A stretch of 64,000 bases of DNA from Cymodocea nodosa (Eukaryota; Streptophyta; Magnoliopsida; Alismatales; Cymodoceaceae): positions 1,384,001 to 1,448,000 of the forward strand of contig CM072343.1 of NCBI GenBank assembly GCA_036874045.1, read 5' to 3'. The notes under the pieces were generated by a model, which was given only the letters and a program-made list of their open reading frames with translations, was not told the DNA's origin and searched no databases. Below are positions 23,405-35,785 of this stretch, one piece after another (position 1 is the first letter of the stretch; every line of letters starts with the position of its first letter). A program made the position numbers and the translations under genes.

Positions 23405-23660
23405 AAGTTTGTGAACATAATTCCTCACCTTCTCCGCTTCTCCGGAGTAGTCTGCGGCCTATGTGGGCGGTGTCGTTGCTTCTCGGCGGTCGGCGGCTCC
23501 CGGTGGCACCAGAGAAGGGAAAACATAAGAGAAGTTGGGCAGGAGCTGACCGGCGCACGGAGGAAGGTACCGCCGGAGGAGGAACGGGAAGAGGAAGAGG
23601 TCACAGGTCAGACGTGGCCCGTACGGACCACCTGAATCCCGGCAGGTTAAATTGCGTAAA
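23405..23660. other. GC-rich block, possible first exon/promoter on the minus strand
   Basis: GC content jumps here and is open in several frames on both strands, as expected of any GC-rich block. On the minus strand it ends in a good donor (ggagaaggtgaggaatt, about 23425-23409). A non-coding first exon of a minus-strand transcript is one possible reading. I could not find a following exon with a recognisable product. Confidence 0.25.
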
Positions 23661-23762
23661 CGTACCTGATATTTTCTCAAATTTCTAATGGGGATTGTTG
23701 TCCTCCGTGAACTAACGTAGAATGTGGTATCACGACGAATTTAAAAAAAAGGTAAATTTAGA

Positions 23763-23900
23763 GGTGTCAATTAGATTTGGTTCAATCAACATCGTATTAG
23801 GTTAAAATCGTATTATTTTGTGTCATATTAAGTGGGGAGGAAGTAGTATAGACGTAACCTATAGTTTACAGTCCATTTGTGTCTTGTCAATTAATGACAT
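23763..23900. repeat. hAT-type terminal sequence (fragment)
   Basis: Begins tagaggtgtcaattagattt, the same terminal style as the hAT copies at 11049 and 56655, followed by a ggtt/aacc-rich subterminal segment. The other end is not evident before the 3' end of the gene at 24626. A further gggtctgtttatttggtgg at about 23996 resembles another hAT/MITE terminus. Confidence 0.35.
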
Positions 23901-24429
23901 AATTTTTAAAAAATCAAAGAAAAAAACTAATGCTCCATTTGTTTGTAAAGGTAGATGATTTCAATTATTAAAAATCTGTGGTATAAAAATTATATAGGGT
24001 CTGTTTATTTGGTGGATTATAATTCACAAATCATTATTTAAATTTTTTATTTTACCAAATATCTAAAGAAGATATTTTAGATTGTTAATTTTTATTGAAT
24101 GAAATTATTTTTTAAATAATGTAGATGTAAATTAGGTACCATTAGAAAAACGTCCATTTTAACAGATGATTTAGAAGAATGTTATCTACACATCAAGAAC
24201 TTGGATTCTACTGTAGTGAAGCCAACAAAAAGGTTTTCTTTGATAATAAACTTTTTGATAACCTTTTTGTGTGCCTCTCAAACACAAGAGGAATGTTGCC
24301 CAGGGAATCAAAGATCTACAAAAAATGGCATGTGGAAAAGGAGTCAGGAATTCTAAGAACTGAAAGTTTTCTGAAACATAAATGGGCTTTTCATGTGTTA
24401 CATTCACAGGGTAAAGAGCCATGGGACAT

Positions 24430-24625
24430 AAAAGTGATTCACAAGTTTTGAAGAAGAACCATCAAGTACAAAACAAAAAGGAGCTTATGCTTCTTTTGGT
24501 TGTAGAAATGTCTGATCTGATCTGATGTCCCCACAGCCAGCAAACTAGAATAGATTTTCACCAAGAAGGAGGGCGCATGTCTCATATACAACCATTACTC
24601 ACAGCCCGGTTCTAGTTTCAACATG
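24430..24625 (-). other. 3' UTR of the At5g41620-like gene
   Basis: This lies immediately downstream, on the minus strand, of the stop codon ending at 24626. It has ordinary composition and no competing coding frame. The poly(A) site is not determined. Confidence 0.4.
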
Positions 24626-27600
24626 TCACCCAAAAAATGAAGCTCCTTTGGATGGTCGTAGACGAGCGTGCTGCCCCTCTAACCTTGCTTCAAGTAACTT
24701 TGCTTTCAGTGTGTTCTCTTTCGCTCTTCGTTGTAATTTCGATGAGGATTCAGCCATTTGAGTATCTGGAGGCATGCCCCGGTATTTCCATGGCTGAACC
24801 GGACTCGACACTGAACGAGCATCACCTGTTGCAGTGTCCAAACCAACAACAGTAGGTTGCCTGCGCCGTAAAGGATCACTCCCAGGTTCTACCTTGCAAG
24901 CATCAGAAAGCTCTAGCTGACCTTTGGATGAGTTGTCAACCGTGTTATCGGTTGCATCATGGCAATTCCATTGCTCACTCTCAGTTTTGTTAGGCACAAG
25001 AAATTCCGAGTGATTCGCACGTCCTTCACTTTCTCCTCTGTAATGCAGGTGAATCTTGTTTCCATTACTTGTGCTGGGCCTCTCATTCTGTTCCTCAAAC
25101 TGTAAGTGTGCATTGGATGACCTCCGTCCAGCCATTCTTTCAGCACACCCAACCTTCTTTTTACCCATGTTGGGTTTCCTTGCATCTGATTTCTCAGAAA
25201 CATCTGATTTCCTTGCATGGGCGAAGCAATTGCTCCCCATATCAAGCTCGAAGCAATGCAAGTCACCAGTTACCGAGTCATCATCTTCGGCTTCTTGAGG
25301 TGCACTAGCAGCCCCATTCAAGTGGACAGACTCAAGTGATTGGTGGTTGATGAAATTATCCTCCTCATAATCCTTCTTTGCCAAGATACCATTGCCAAAA
25401 GCATTAGCTTGTCTTGCTTGCAGGAACCTTTCAATTTCACATCCTAATCTGTAGATGATAGTGTTTATTTCCGTAGAATCCCCACGAGATTCTGCAAGCT
25501 TCATCTGAAGCCGTTTGTCCAACCATTCTTCAGAAATGTGAAGTATCAACCTGTCACATCTACGAACATAATCCATCTCTGACTTCTGTTTCAACTCCTG
25601 GACTTCCTGCTCATATTCTACAATTCCCCTCGCAAACTCATCACAAAGGTCTTCTAACAAACCTCTCAAATTCCTTTCTTTTTCAAGATCTATCAAAGCT
25701 TTAGAGTATAATGACTTTACCTCAGAAAACTCCTTTGCTAGCTTCCAATGCAGATTCTCAGAGTGTTTTCTCAGCCTTCTTTCACCTTCCACCTCATCCT
25801 TCAAAGAGTGGACAGCTACTTTCATCTTTTCCCACTCCTTGCTTTTCCTAACCAAATTGTTTTCTGCTAGCTTTTTAAGCAGATTATCTATTTCACATCG
25901 GTTCACTTGCCTCTCCTCGACCAATTCCTGGATACGCATATTTGCATGATCCAGCTCGAATTTCATGGCTTTCATCATCGATACGTTGGATGCGTGTTTT
26001 TCCTCCAGGTTCCAGATATGTTTTAATACCTTCAGTAGTTCAGTCGATGTTTTAAGACCACATCCTGATTCTCCAAGCCTTCCCTTGAATCCCAAGGAAC
26101 TGGTAGGAGTGTCATGATTATAAGCTGCCATCTATTAAAATGCACAAATAGTCAGATGCCTTAAAATTATTCAATGTGAATGTGGAACAAGAAGAGGAAA
26201 AAAGAGCTAAGTGTAGAATTAAAAGCAAAGATTGATATTTAACCCATACTTTTTAAGGCACCCAGGCAATAAGCCAAGCTGCCATCTATCAAGATGCACA
26301 AATAATCAGATGCCTTAAAATTATTCAATGCGAATGTGGAACAAGAAGATGAAAAAAAAGCAAAGTATAGAATGAAAAGCAAAGAATGATATTTAACCCA
26401 TACCTTTTATGGCACCAAGGCAATAAGCCAAGTGCCTAGGCACCTATTAAAATTTTAAAATTTTTATTTTCCAAGTATATTATACACACACACATATTCA
26501 ATAAAAACTTATGTATAATTTTAGCTCTATACTTTTCTAAATAACATTCAAATACATAAATAATCCTAAGATAACATCAAAATCTGAAGTGTAATAATAC
26601 TTATATGTGTATTTCATTAATATATATCATTACATATTTCAATAATCACATATTTTAGTAGTATTCCATCAACAAATTTACATTTAAGTTTCTGGCAAGG
26701 AAAAATATTTAAAAACATTAAAAATATATATTTAATACATGAAAAAAGAGATTCATGTAAAAATATATAAATATGTGTAATGAAATTATGACTCTCATTA
26801 TTGTCGCTGTTATTAAACAATATATTTTTAAACAACTACATCTGACAAGAGATCAGATCATTTAAGACAATGCAAGGCTGTTGGTCATAATCCATGACCT
26901 GGTGCCTAAAAAGTATGACCTAACCATTAAAATTTTAGATGGCCTGAAAATGCTTGATAGTTGGCACAGAGGCACAGGCACATAATGATGAAGTGTGAAG
27001 ATTTCAATCACAAAAGAATAGCCTTTTTTTAATATTATAATATCATATCGAAGTAGGAGCGTCATAAGGAAGAACCACTAAAAAAAGAACAAAAATAGCC
27101 AACAATTTCAAAGTTGTGAACAACTTCATAAGCAAAGAAAGCTAAGATAAATCTTGTCAGTATGTCACTTGAAAAAACTTTTCTGACCTCCAATGAGCTA
27201 TTATAGCTAGCAGGAGATACAGGTTGTAGAGGCCCGGCATTCCTCTCACTTGATTTGTTGCGTTGAATCAATGATGCTGCAGCATTCCATCCGTCAGCCC
27301 TTGCACCATGAGTCTATCACGATGAAAATAAGGAGGTCAAACAAGGGCTCCAACCCAAGAGATCCCATAAAAACTGTATGTAAAACTTGTTGACTTGGGA
27401 ACAAACTATTTTTTAGCTTGGTTTTCATAATTGGGTGGAAGGTATCGCACACCACAAAACGCCACTGGTTGTCATTGCTACCATCTGCAGCAAAATGGTC
27501 ATCCAAACATGATATGCAAATCTGCCTTATCAAAACTTAGGACCTCAGAGTAAGAGATCAGCTAAGAAACGTTATGATTTGCTATGTCAAACTGCCAGAT

Positions 27601-28263
27601 TAATCTAGCATAAATGTTTTGCATTTACAATGAAACAAAAACCAACGGTACCAATGGAAATGAACATAAATCTATCTAGAAAGAGCTTGTTTCACGAACC
27701 CACTATTTCAAAATTGCATTCATATGATGAAAGCGAGAAGATTTTGTAAAAGAGAAAATTAGGGCATCAACAAGTACAGATGCAAATATACATATGCATC
27801 TTCTGCAACAACGAAGACCAACACAAGACCATCTTACCCTGTCGTGCGGGGTGACCGGCAAGAACTCCAAGAGGTCGAGATGCTTGTGACCTTTACGTTG
27901 GCCGTGGCGGCACCTGCCACCACCTCTTCTGCTCATCCTGGGAAGGGGTAACAAGTCCTGGAACTCCCAGAGGTTAGCACCGAGCTTCCTGGCCGACACG
28001 GCGGTGTCGGCCACTGTGTTCGAGGTGCTCTTCCGATGATTCCGACCGGAGTTGTCGTGGTTTATCGTAAGTTGATCGTCCTCGTCCACCTTCCAGGTGG
28101 GCACCGGAGTGGAGGTGCCACCTCTCTTGGCTGAGATCCCCTTCCTAAGCTTCAGCCCCAGACACACCTCCTCCTCTTCCTCCTTATGTTGTCCATCACC
28201 AGCACATCCCTCATCGGTTACCGCCCCCTTTACCCTTTCCATCACTTCCCTACTCCACTCCAC
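24626..28263 (-). CDS. Plant coiled-coil protein, At5g41620 / 'intracellular protein transport USO1-like' family
   Basis: Three coding exons, all phase 0 with GT-AG borders: 28263-27838, 27313-27188 and 26131-24626, giving 685 residues. Exon 1 starts at the ATG at 28263 (a second in-frame ATG is at 28242). It encodes an acidic stretch, a KLRKGISAKRGGTSTPVPTW segment and the family signature SARKLGANLWEFQDLLPLP. Exon 2 reads HGARADGWNAAASLIQRN. Exon 3 carries the long conserved coiled coil from GLKTSTELLKVLKHIWNLEE through RNLRGLLEDLCDEFARGI and RRCDRLILHISEEWLDKRLQ, at about residues 200-430. A low-complexity polar region follows, then a basic C-terminus (RRAKENTLKAKLLEARLEGQ, ending ASFFG). 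The biochemical role is not established in this family, and the USO1 label is an annotation by coiled-coil similarity. The gene looks intact. Intron 2 is unusual because a tandem duplication copied its 3' splice site (26122-26430). Confidence 0.92.
26122..26430. repeat. Tandem duplication of about 154 bp over an intron/exon border
   Basis: Copy 1 (26122-26275) and copy 2 (26276-26430) both run from aagctgccatctat to caataagcca and share tcagatgccttaaaattatt. Copy 1 overlaps the first bases of exon 3 of the At5g41620-like gene (minus strand), so the acceptor and first codons were copied. Copy 2 lies upstream in the transcript and keeps gatag followed by atggcagctt. Confidence 0.9.
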
Positions 28264-28560
28264 AAAGCCCTCCTTTTCCCCTACCCATTTCTCTACCTCT
28301 CCTTTCCTCTCTCACCCACTGTGGTTGTGACCTTTCCTCCAACTGGGTCTTCTTCCCTCCCTTGCTAGAGCCGAGTACAGCAGACAATAGACAGGCAAAC
28401 ATCATCACGGACCACAGACCTCTCCTCCTCTCGCACGCACATGAACAGTAGACTTACAGAAGACAGGGAAGGGAAGGGATTGGAAGAAAACAAATATATC
28501 TGGAATAAAAACCTTCCATGGTGGCGGTGGACGTGGGTGGGTTGGCGTGGGGACTTCCTA
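28264..28560 (-). promoter_or_regulatory. 5' UTR and core promoter region of the At5g41620-like gene
   Basis: Read on the minus strand, this is a purine-rich (GA-rich) leader directly upstream of the ATG at 28263. Complementary C/T-rich frames on the plus strand are composition artefacts. I see no confident TATA box. Confidence 0.35.
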
Positions 28561-31380
28561 TTGACTTTGGTTTTGATATTATAGCTACCTATATCTGTGC
28601 ATCCATCTGTAGATTACATCTGCATTCTGGTTTACAGGTGTTTGAGCATTTGGAAACGACGGGGGACATAAATGGAGATGTTTACTTCTAAATCATATCT
28701 TTTTTCCGTAGTTCAAATCTACATTTACACGAGTTTTAATTAGAAGATCACCATTAATGAGAAAATCATCCTTCAGTACCTAAGTACACAATCTAAATCA
28801 TTAACTACTAGATCAAAGGAATCATCCTCTAACAATTTGAACTTCACTTTTCCTATTTAATGAATCTGTGATTCTGTCAAACAAAGTCGTATATTATAAG
28901 ATAAATAGCACATATTCCTAAACCCAAATAAATAAGATTCATACGATGGATGCCATGTTGATGCTGTACTAAAAACTTTGGGGAAAAAGAAAGAAAGAGA
29001 GTTGCACTAAAAAAATTGAAAAAAAAATAAGAAAGAGAGTTGGCTTATTAGAATATGATGCCTTATGTTATAATTCATAAGGTTCACTTTTTATCATCTT
29101 TTTTCTAGATATGTCTATATTTTTTTTCATAAATATATAGAAAGATAGAAGTAACCATATAAATTTTAACATTAGATGATGATAAATAGATGGCAAAAAT
29201 TTTACTTAAATTAAATATACATTGATTCTTAATCTAAGTACCTTAAAATTGATGAATTTTGTTAAATCTAAATCATTGAAAAATATCAATGACTATAACT
29301 TTAAAACTTAGATCAAGTTGAAATTTTAATATATAGTCGATTATAGGATAAGAAATAACTATAATAGATTCTCCCATAATAGATTTAACTAATTACATAA
29401 TTATTTTTTATTTTAAGAAATAATAATGACTCTAGGAAAATTTTCTAAAGGCATCTCTAGAAATACTTGTCATTCAATTTTTATCGATTTGAACCAACAG
29501 TGAGATAATAAAATTAATTCTTTGATATTGATAATGATTTTACTTGGACTTAAGCGCATGACCATCCTTTTTTAGGTTCTTATAAAAATAAAAAAAAAGA
29601 CCAATTACAGCTGATATAATTAATCATTAATTCTATTACATTATAAGGAATTAGATTTTATATTTTTTATAATAATATTAAGTTTCACTTCACTTATATT
29701 TAATTCTCGATAAAATAAATGCCATCATCATTAACTAACTTAGCCAAGGAGATATTATATTTAAACATAAATAGAAATATTGCCATTATAAAAAATATTG
29801 TTATTTTAAAAAATTATGTACTATAACATTTTTGATGAATTGATGATTGACGTGCATGTGATGGAAATGATTGATTCATCAGAAAAAAGAAAGAAAAGAA
29901 ATTGTGGTTTGAACATGGTGGATGTGTAATTAGTTTCAGTCTCAATGTGCTTGAATTAACTAAGCTTTTGCAGTTGCGTGAATTTAATTACGTTTATTAG
30001 GTAATAAAAGGTTTAATCGAATCTACTCTGATAATACTTAAGTTATTCGTCAATCTCCAATTCTTTCGCTTCGATTGACGAACGAGAGTAACAATTGAAT
30101 CTTCTTTCGCTCTCAATCAAGTAATCACGATTAAAAGAAAAATCAAAATACAATAGAAAGTTTTGCTGAAAATAGTAAGTAAAATAAATAAAACCAGACA
30201 AGAAAAAAAAAAAGATACAAAAGATAAAGAAATTAATTATTAACGTCTTTTCCTTCCACAGTATTAATTAATCCATCCCTTTAGTGTAAGACTATTTGGA
30301 TCCATATTGACGTGAGCTATATATATCTTCCAGTTAGATCCAACACCTATGGGCATCTCCTCTTAGTGCTTTAAACCTATATTTTTGTTTATCTTCTGTT
30401 TATTTTTGATATTCTGGATTTAAAAAAAAAAAATTTGTGATTTTATAACTATGATTTCTCCTTAATTTATTCTCATATTGAAAAAGAAAAAGAAAAAAAA
30501 ATGGTGGATGTGTAAGGGTAGGAAAACTGTTGTGCTTTTATTTTTCTGGGAGAAATTTAAGGGCTAGCTTGACCTACTCTTAATTAACACATAGAAAAAT
30601 GATGCGGCTCCTGCAAACAGTTTAAATTTGTTGCAAGCAGAATTTTAATTTTATTGGAGGAAGGGATGGGTCCTTGGTTACATTAATATTATTCGTCCAT
30701 TAGATTAAATTAAGCGCAAATCATGTACATGCAACAGATGAGACTCTAGATTTTATCCAGCTAATTAAGATTCTACCCCTCAAGATTAATTGTGCTTGGT
30801 TCAAGTTAGATGTACATTTAAATCATGCATGTGTAATCAAGATTCTACGTATTAATTTTATGCGTTAATCATCCATCATTATTGGAATTGTAAGCTAGGT
30901 ACTGTTGCAATCACGTTTAGTATAATTATTATCGGAACCTTCTCTCTTGCAAAGTTGGTGTGCACATTTTTATCAATTTTTAGATCATAGAATTTATCAC
31001 ATCATGATCGTTTATTTTATATTGTGAAGATCGAACTAATTTTGCATGTAGTCTTGTAATATTATACAAGTATATATTCTATATCCTATGATCTCTATTA
31101 ATCTTGAAGAGAAAAAAATTTACAAAATCGTTATTTTACATAGATTTTTAATATAATGAGAATCGTGAGATTTTAAGTTACCATGCGAAATCGATTAACA
31201 TGCAAAAATAGTGTGGATTTCATGCTAGCTTCATTCATTCTTTCAACATAGTTAAACAATGACTAATGAGAAACTCCACGTCAGCTACTGTATTGGAAAA
31301 TATATTTGAGAAAAAAACACCAACATTAATATTCTTAAAATTCAAAATAATTTTTTTAAAAAAAAAAAAAAAAAAAAAAC
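28561..31380. other. AT-rich intergenic stretch, nothing recognised
   Basis: No domain-bearing frame, no clear repeat ends and no RNA gene. It ends in a 22-nt A run at about 31358-31379. Confidence 0.45.
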
Positions 31381-31408
31381 AGTCATGTATTGGAAACACG
31401 AGCAATAC

Positions 31409-31500
31409 TTATCCACGTGACCGTCAATCATGTTAGCGTGGATCCACGTGCATTCCGTCCCATGCAAGCAACGTTTCGGAACGATGGTCACGTGCACGTC
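31409..31500. promoter_or_regulatory. Cluster of three CACGTG (G-box/ABRE-type) motifs
   Basis: CACGTG occurs at 31414-31419, 31445-31450 and 31489-31494 within a GC-rich island of about 250 bp. Spaced G-boxes of this kind are typical of bZIP/bHLH-regulated plant promoters (light or abscisic-acid response). No gene is adjacent. The downstream side is occupied by an old copia element from 31754 on, so this may be an orphaned promoter. The 98-codon plus-strand frame over it (31390-31686) has no domain. Confidence 0.4.
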
Positions 31501-31753
31501 GGTGCCGTTGTCGTCTTGTCCGACGACGACGATGATCGCCATCCCAGCAAGCGATTTTCTTGTCGTTCCGTCCGTCCCCGACCTCCGGTCAGCGTGAGTG
31601 TGGTAGAGATGTTAATGCGTCGTGTACAATTACATCTTATCGTGTTCTTGCTTGTGAGTCCTGGAAAAGTTAAGGTGTCAACCTAATTAATATAGAGATT
31701 CAGACATCTGAATAAAACTAGATTGTCAATGTAGAGCAGACGTAGAGTAGATT

Positions 31754-34700
31754 TGAGAAACTAACTAGCCACACATGGAACGTTACCAATGAAGCTTTTA
31801 TAGATAAAAGATACAATTAGATAATAATCTGAGACTCGACCTGACTACAAGCAAAACATCTTACAATTATATATAATAATCTAACAAAAAAAACTAAAAC
31901 AAATACAGCAATCTAATAATAACAAACTATTCAATACGCTCCCTTAAACTTGGCTGGGAGATCACCATGTGTGGCTGCTGGTAGAGACTTGGTGAACAAA
32001 TCCACAAATTGAAGCTTGAAAGGGATGTGTTGTGTGATGAGAGATTGATTTGCAACTCTTTCTCTAATAAAATGATAATCCAAAGCTATATGTTTGATTT
32101 TGAAATGTAGAACAGGATTAATGGTGAGGTGAACAACACTCTTGTTGTCACAGTACAACAACAGACATGTCTTCAAATTGATCTTTAATTCTTTTAAAAG
32201 ATGTATTATCCAAACTAGTTTTTCTCTTGTGAAAGTCATGACACGAAATTCTACTTCAATAGAGCTTCTAGCAACAGTAGATTATTTTAAGGCTCCCCAA
32301 TTGATGCAATTTCCTCTCAAGCAAATGCAAAAACTAGTAATGAACCTATGAGAATGAGGACAAGTAGCCCAGTCAACATCAGAGAATCCATATAAGTTTA
32401 TTTTGATTGAGAAGTTAGAACAAGACCTTGAGTAATAGTCCCATTCAAATATCTTAGAAGATGTTTTACAAGATCAAAATGATTGTAACTAGGAACATGC
32501 ATAGATTGACTTAAGATAACAGGAAAAACTAGATCAGGATGAGTAAAAGTGAGATATTGTAAACTTCCTACTATACTTCTATAATAGTTGATATTAGTAA
32601 AAGGTCGACTAGGTCTTAACAAAAGTTGAGTTAATTTTGCAAAAAGAGGTGTTTTAATAGTTTTACAATTTTCCATACTTGTCTATTTAAGAACAAAATA
32701 AATATACTTTGATTGAGATAAATGCATACCTGTGGATGTGGAGGAGACTTGTATTCCAAGAAAATAATAAAGAGAACCTAAATCTTTCATAGTAAACTTA
32801 GAAGTAATCAGAGTAAATTCTTAAATTAAATTATTAGAATTACTAGTAAGAATAATATCATCAACATATAACAACAAATACATATCCTTACCTTTTTTGT
32901 AAACAAATAGTGAAGGATCACTAAGACATGAATTGAAACCAAAATTAAACAAAAAAGTACTAAATTTTTCAAATCATGCCTTAGGTGCTTGTTTTAAACC
33001 ATAAATGGCCTTATTTAATTTACAAACGTGATCAAGATATTTTTTATCAATAACTTAGGAGGTTGATAAAGAAACACATCTTCTTTAAATCACCATGTAA
33101 AAATACATTTTTAACATCTAATTGTTTAATAGACCAATGTTTCATGGTGGCAATAGATAAAACAATTCTAATAGTGATAGGTCTAACAATAGGAGAAAAT
33201 GTTTCATTAAAATCTAAGCTTCCACTTGATTTCTAGCGGCAACCAATCTCACTTTTAATCATTCAAGAGATCTTAAGATATGCATACATTTTTGGAATTA
33301 AATTCCAAACTTTGTTGTTCTTGATAGCCTCTAATTCTTCTTACATTGCATGATTCCACCTCTCATGTGCTAGAGCCTATTGAATATTTTTTGGAATAGG
33401 AGGTATGGTAGAATATGAAGTATGTAAAACATACTTAGGATTATGCTTAGTTATTCTAGACTTTGATCTGATTCAAATACTAGTGTTTTGAATATTAGAA
33501 TCAATATTAACATGTTCAGTATCATTTCAAGTAGAAGTGTCATTATTAGAAATAGAGTTAGAGGTACTAGAAATGGTATTTTCACTAGAATTATCATTGC
33601 CAATTGTGGAATAGGAATCAATAGAAATGCCTTTTTCAATTCTAGAGTTGATAGACATCATTATCAATACAAATATTAGTCATGCTACTAGTGTCCTGAA
33701 TAGGAACAATATTAGCATGAGAAAAATGAAAGTTATGTTACTCACTAGAGGGATAACTATACTAATTATTAAATGTACAATGGTTTTTATAAAGAAACAA
33801 ATGTTAATTGAAAATCACATGTTCACTTATAAACACATGATTAGTCTTAAGATCCAAACATCTAAGACCTTTATATTTAAGATGATATCCTATAAAAACA
33901 CAAGAAGTAGGTCTAGGTTGCAACTTCTTTTTAGTATAATCTCTTAGACAAGGAAAACATTCACAACCAAAAGATTTAAGCACATTATAATCAAGATGAC
34001 AATTGTATAAAGCAAAGAAAGGAGAAATAGCCTTACCAAAGAGATTTTCAAGCACTTTAGATGGTCTTCTATTCATAAGATAAATGGTACGATGAAAGCA
34101 TTCATTCCAAAGGACTTTAGGAACATTACTTTGAGTCATAAGATAAAGACCAAGATCTGCAATAGTTCTATATCTCCTTTCAACTTTTTCATTTTGTTGG
34201 GGAGTATAAGGACAAGAGTATTGAATAGAAATGCCATTTTTACTACAATAGTTAGTAATATTCTTTCCAATAAATTATCCCCCTCCATCACATTGAAAAA
34301 TTTTAATGTGTTTACTAAACTATCTTTTAACATAAACATCAAAATGTTGAAAACATTGAAAGAAATCATATTTTTGATTAAGAGGATAATATTAAGTAAA
34401 CCTACTTTTATCATCAACAAAATTAGCCTAAAATTTGTATTTCTCTCTAGAAAGAATAGGGGTAGGACCCCAAAGATCATAATGAATTTTATCAAAATAA
34501 TTTTTAGCAAAATTATTCGTTGAATCAAAAGCTACCTTATGAGATTTTCCTATCAAGCAACTATTGTAAGGATCCTTACAATTCTAGTTATTAATATGAA
34601 TCAGTTTATAATCATCAAGAGCTTTTAACACATTTATAGAATGATGTCTTAAACGGTCATGTCACACATTGGCAGAAAAAGAGTTCTTATTGTTTATACG

Positions 34701-35785
34701 TTTTTCACTAAAACACAAAAATATAGAAATTTCTTGATGCTTAATTTTGTATCTTTTATTCTCAAGGCATAGAATTAATTCTTTTCTTTTCACTTCTGTG
34801 AAAAATAGTAAAATCTTATTAGAAAATAAAATATTAAAAGGATTTTTACGAGTAAGTTGACCAATAGAAAATAAATTCTTTTTAATCCCAAGAACATATA
34901 TGACATTATTTAATTGAACATCTCTATTTTCATTGTCTTTCAAAGTTTATTTTTCAATTTTATTAATGGAATACTTCTTTCCATCAACATTAACAATATA
35001 ATCATTTCCAAAATATTTAAGAATTTGAAGCAACTTACCTTTATTACCTATAATATGTGAACTTGCCCTAGAATTAACAAACCACTGTCCTGGGCCAAGT
35101 TCTTCAAGAGTCATGGTTGCTAAAGCTTGAACATTTTCTTCATTTAGAGTTGTTGGAGCTTGATAGGCATGATCAAACTTGTGCCAACACTCCAAAGCAA
35201 GATAACCTTTCTTTCCACATATCTATCATTGTTTCTTTAATTTTTCTTCTTGGATTTTTTCTAACTAAAATGCACCCCTAAAACCTCTCCCTCTTGAGTT
35301 AAAATTTTTATTAGTTTTGTTACGTCCTCCATGACTATGTCCACAACCTCTTGTGATAGAAAAAGCAACTTCAACTTGTCCACTATGCATCTTTGTTCTC
35401 ATTTCATAACTCTTTAACATTCATATTACAATGTCAAGAGAAGGAAGAGGGGGTTTTAAAAAAACAGTCACAAAAGATTCATAACGACTTCCTTAACCAT
35501 TTAAAAGCAAAAACCAAGATTCCATTCTTCAACCTTCTTTCCAATGGTTTTAAGCACATCCGAAAGATTTTTGAAACATCTCAAATATTCATTTATACAA
35601 AAAAACTAACTAGTCACCCCTAGAGTGTCACTAATGAAGCTTTTATAGACAAAAGATACAATCAGATAATAATCTAAGACCCGACTATAAACAAAACACT
35701 TTACAACTATACATAATGATCTAACAAAAAAATTGAAATAGACACAACAATTTAACAACCCAATAATAACAAACTATTCAATACA
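31754..35785 (-). mobile_element. Ty1/copia LTR retrotransposon (fossil, minus strand)
   Basis: Two direct repeats of about 180 bp flank the element and act as LTRs: 31754-31937 and 35603-35785. By eye they agree at about four of five positions, so the insertion is old. A polypurine tract (tttaagggagc on the minus strand) lies just inside the 3' LTR. In minus-strand order the parts are: a gag remnant and protease region (about 35200-34950), GAG-pre-integrase (about 34940-34640), integrase (about 34600-33800), a linker, reverse transcriptase (about 33350-32400, with YYRSIVGSLQYLTFTHPDLV) and RNase H (32239-31935, with LLLYCDNKSVVHLTINP). This is copia gene order. Most of gag is missing. The element is multiply broken in every domain and cannot be active. 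Confidence 0.85.

Noticed and set aside
23358-23688. Several overlapping frames of 66-75 codons on both strands
   Set aside because: GC-rich block effect. At best it is a non-coding first exon; none of the translations resembles a protein family.
31390-31686. A 98-codon plus-strand frame
   Set aside because: It covers the G-box cluster and a gacgac repeat giving poly-Asp. No homology pattern is visible, and the composition is that of a promoter-like island.
33451-34528. Plus-strand frames (33488-33947, 34092-34523) opposite the copia element
   Set aside because: Antisense shadows of the minus-strand copia fossil; their Ile/Asn/Arg-rich translations have no domain.
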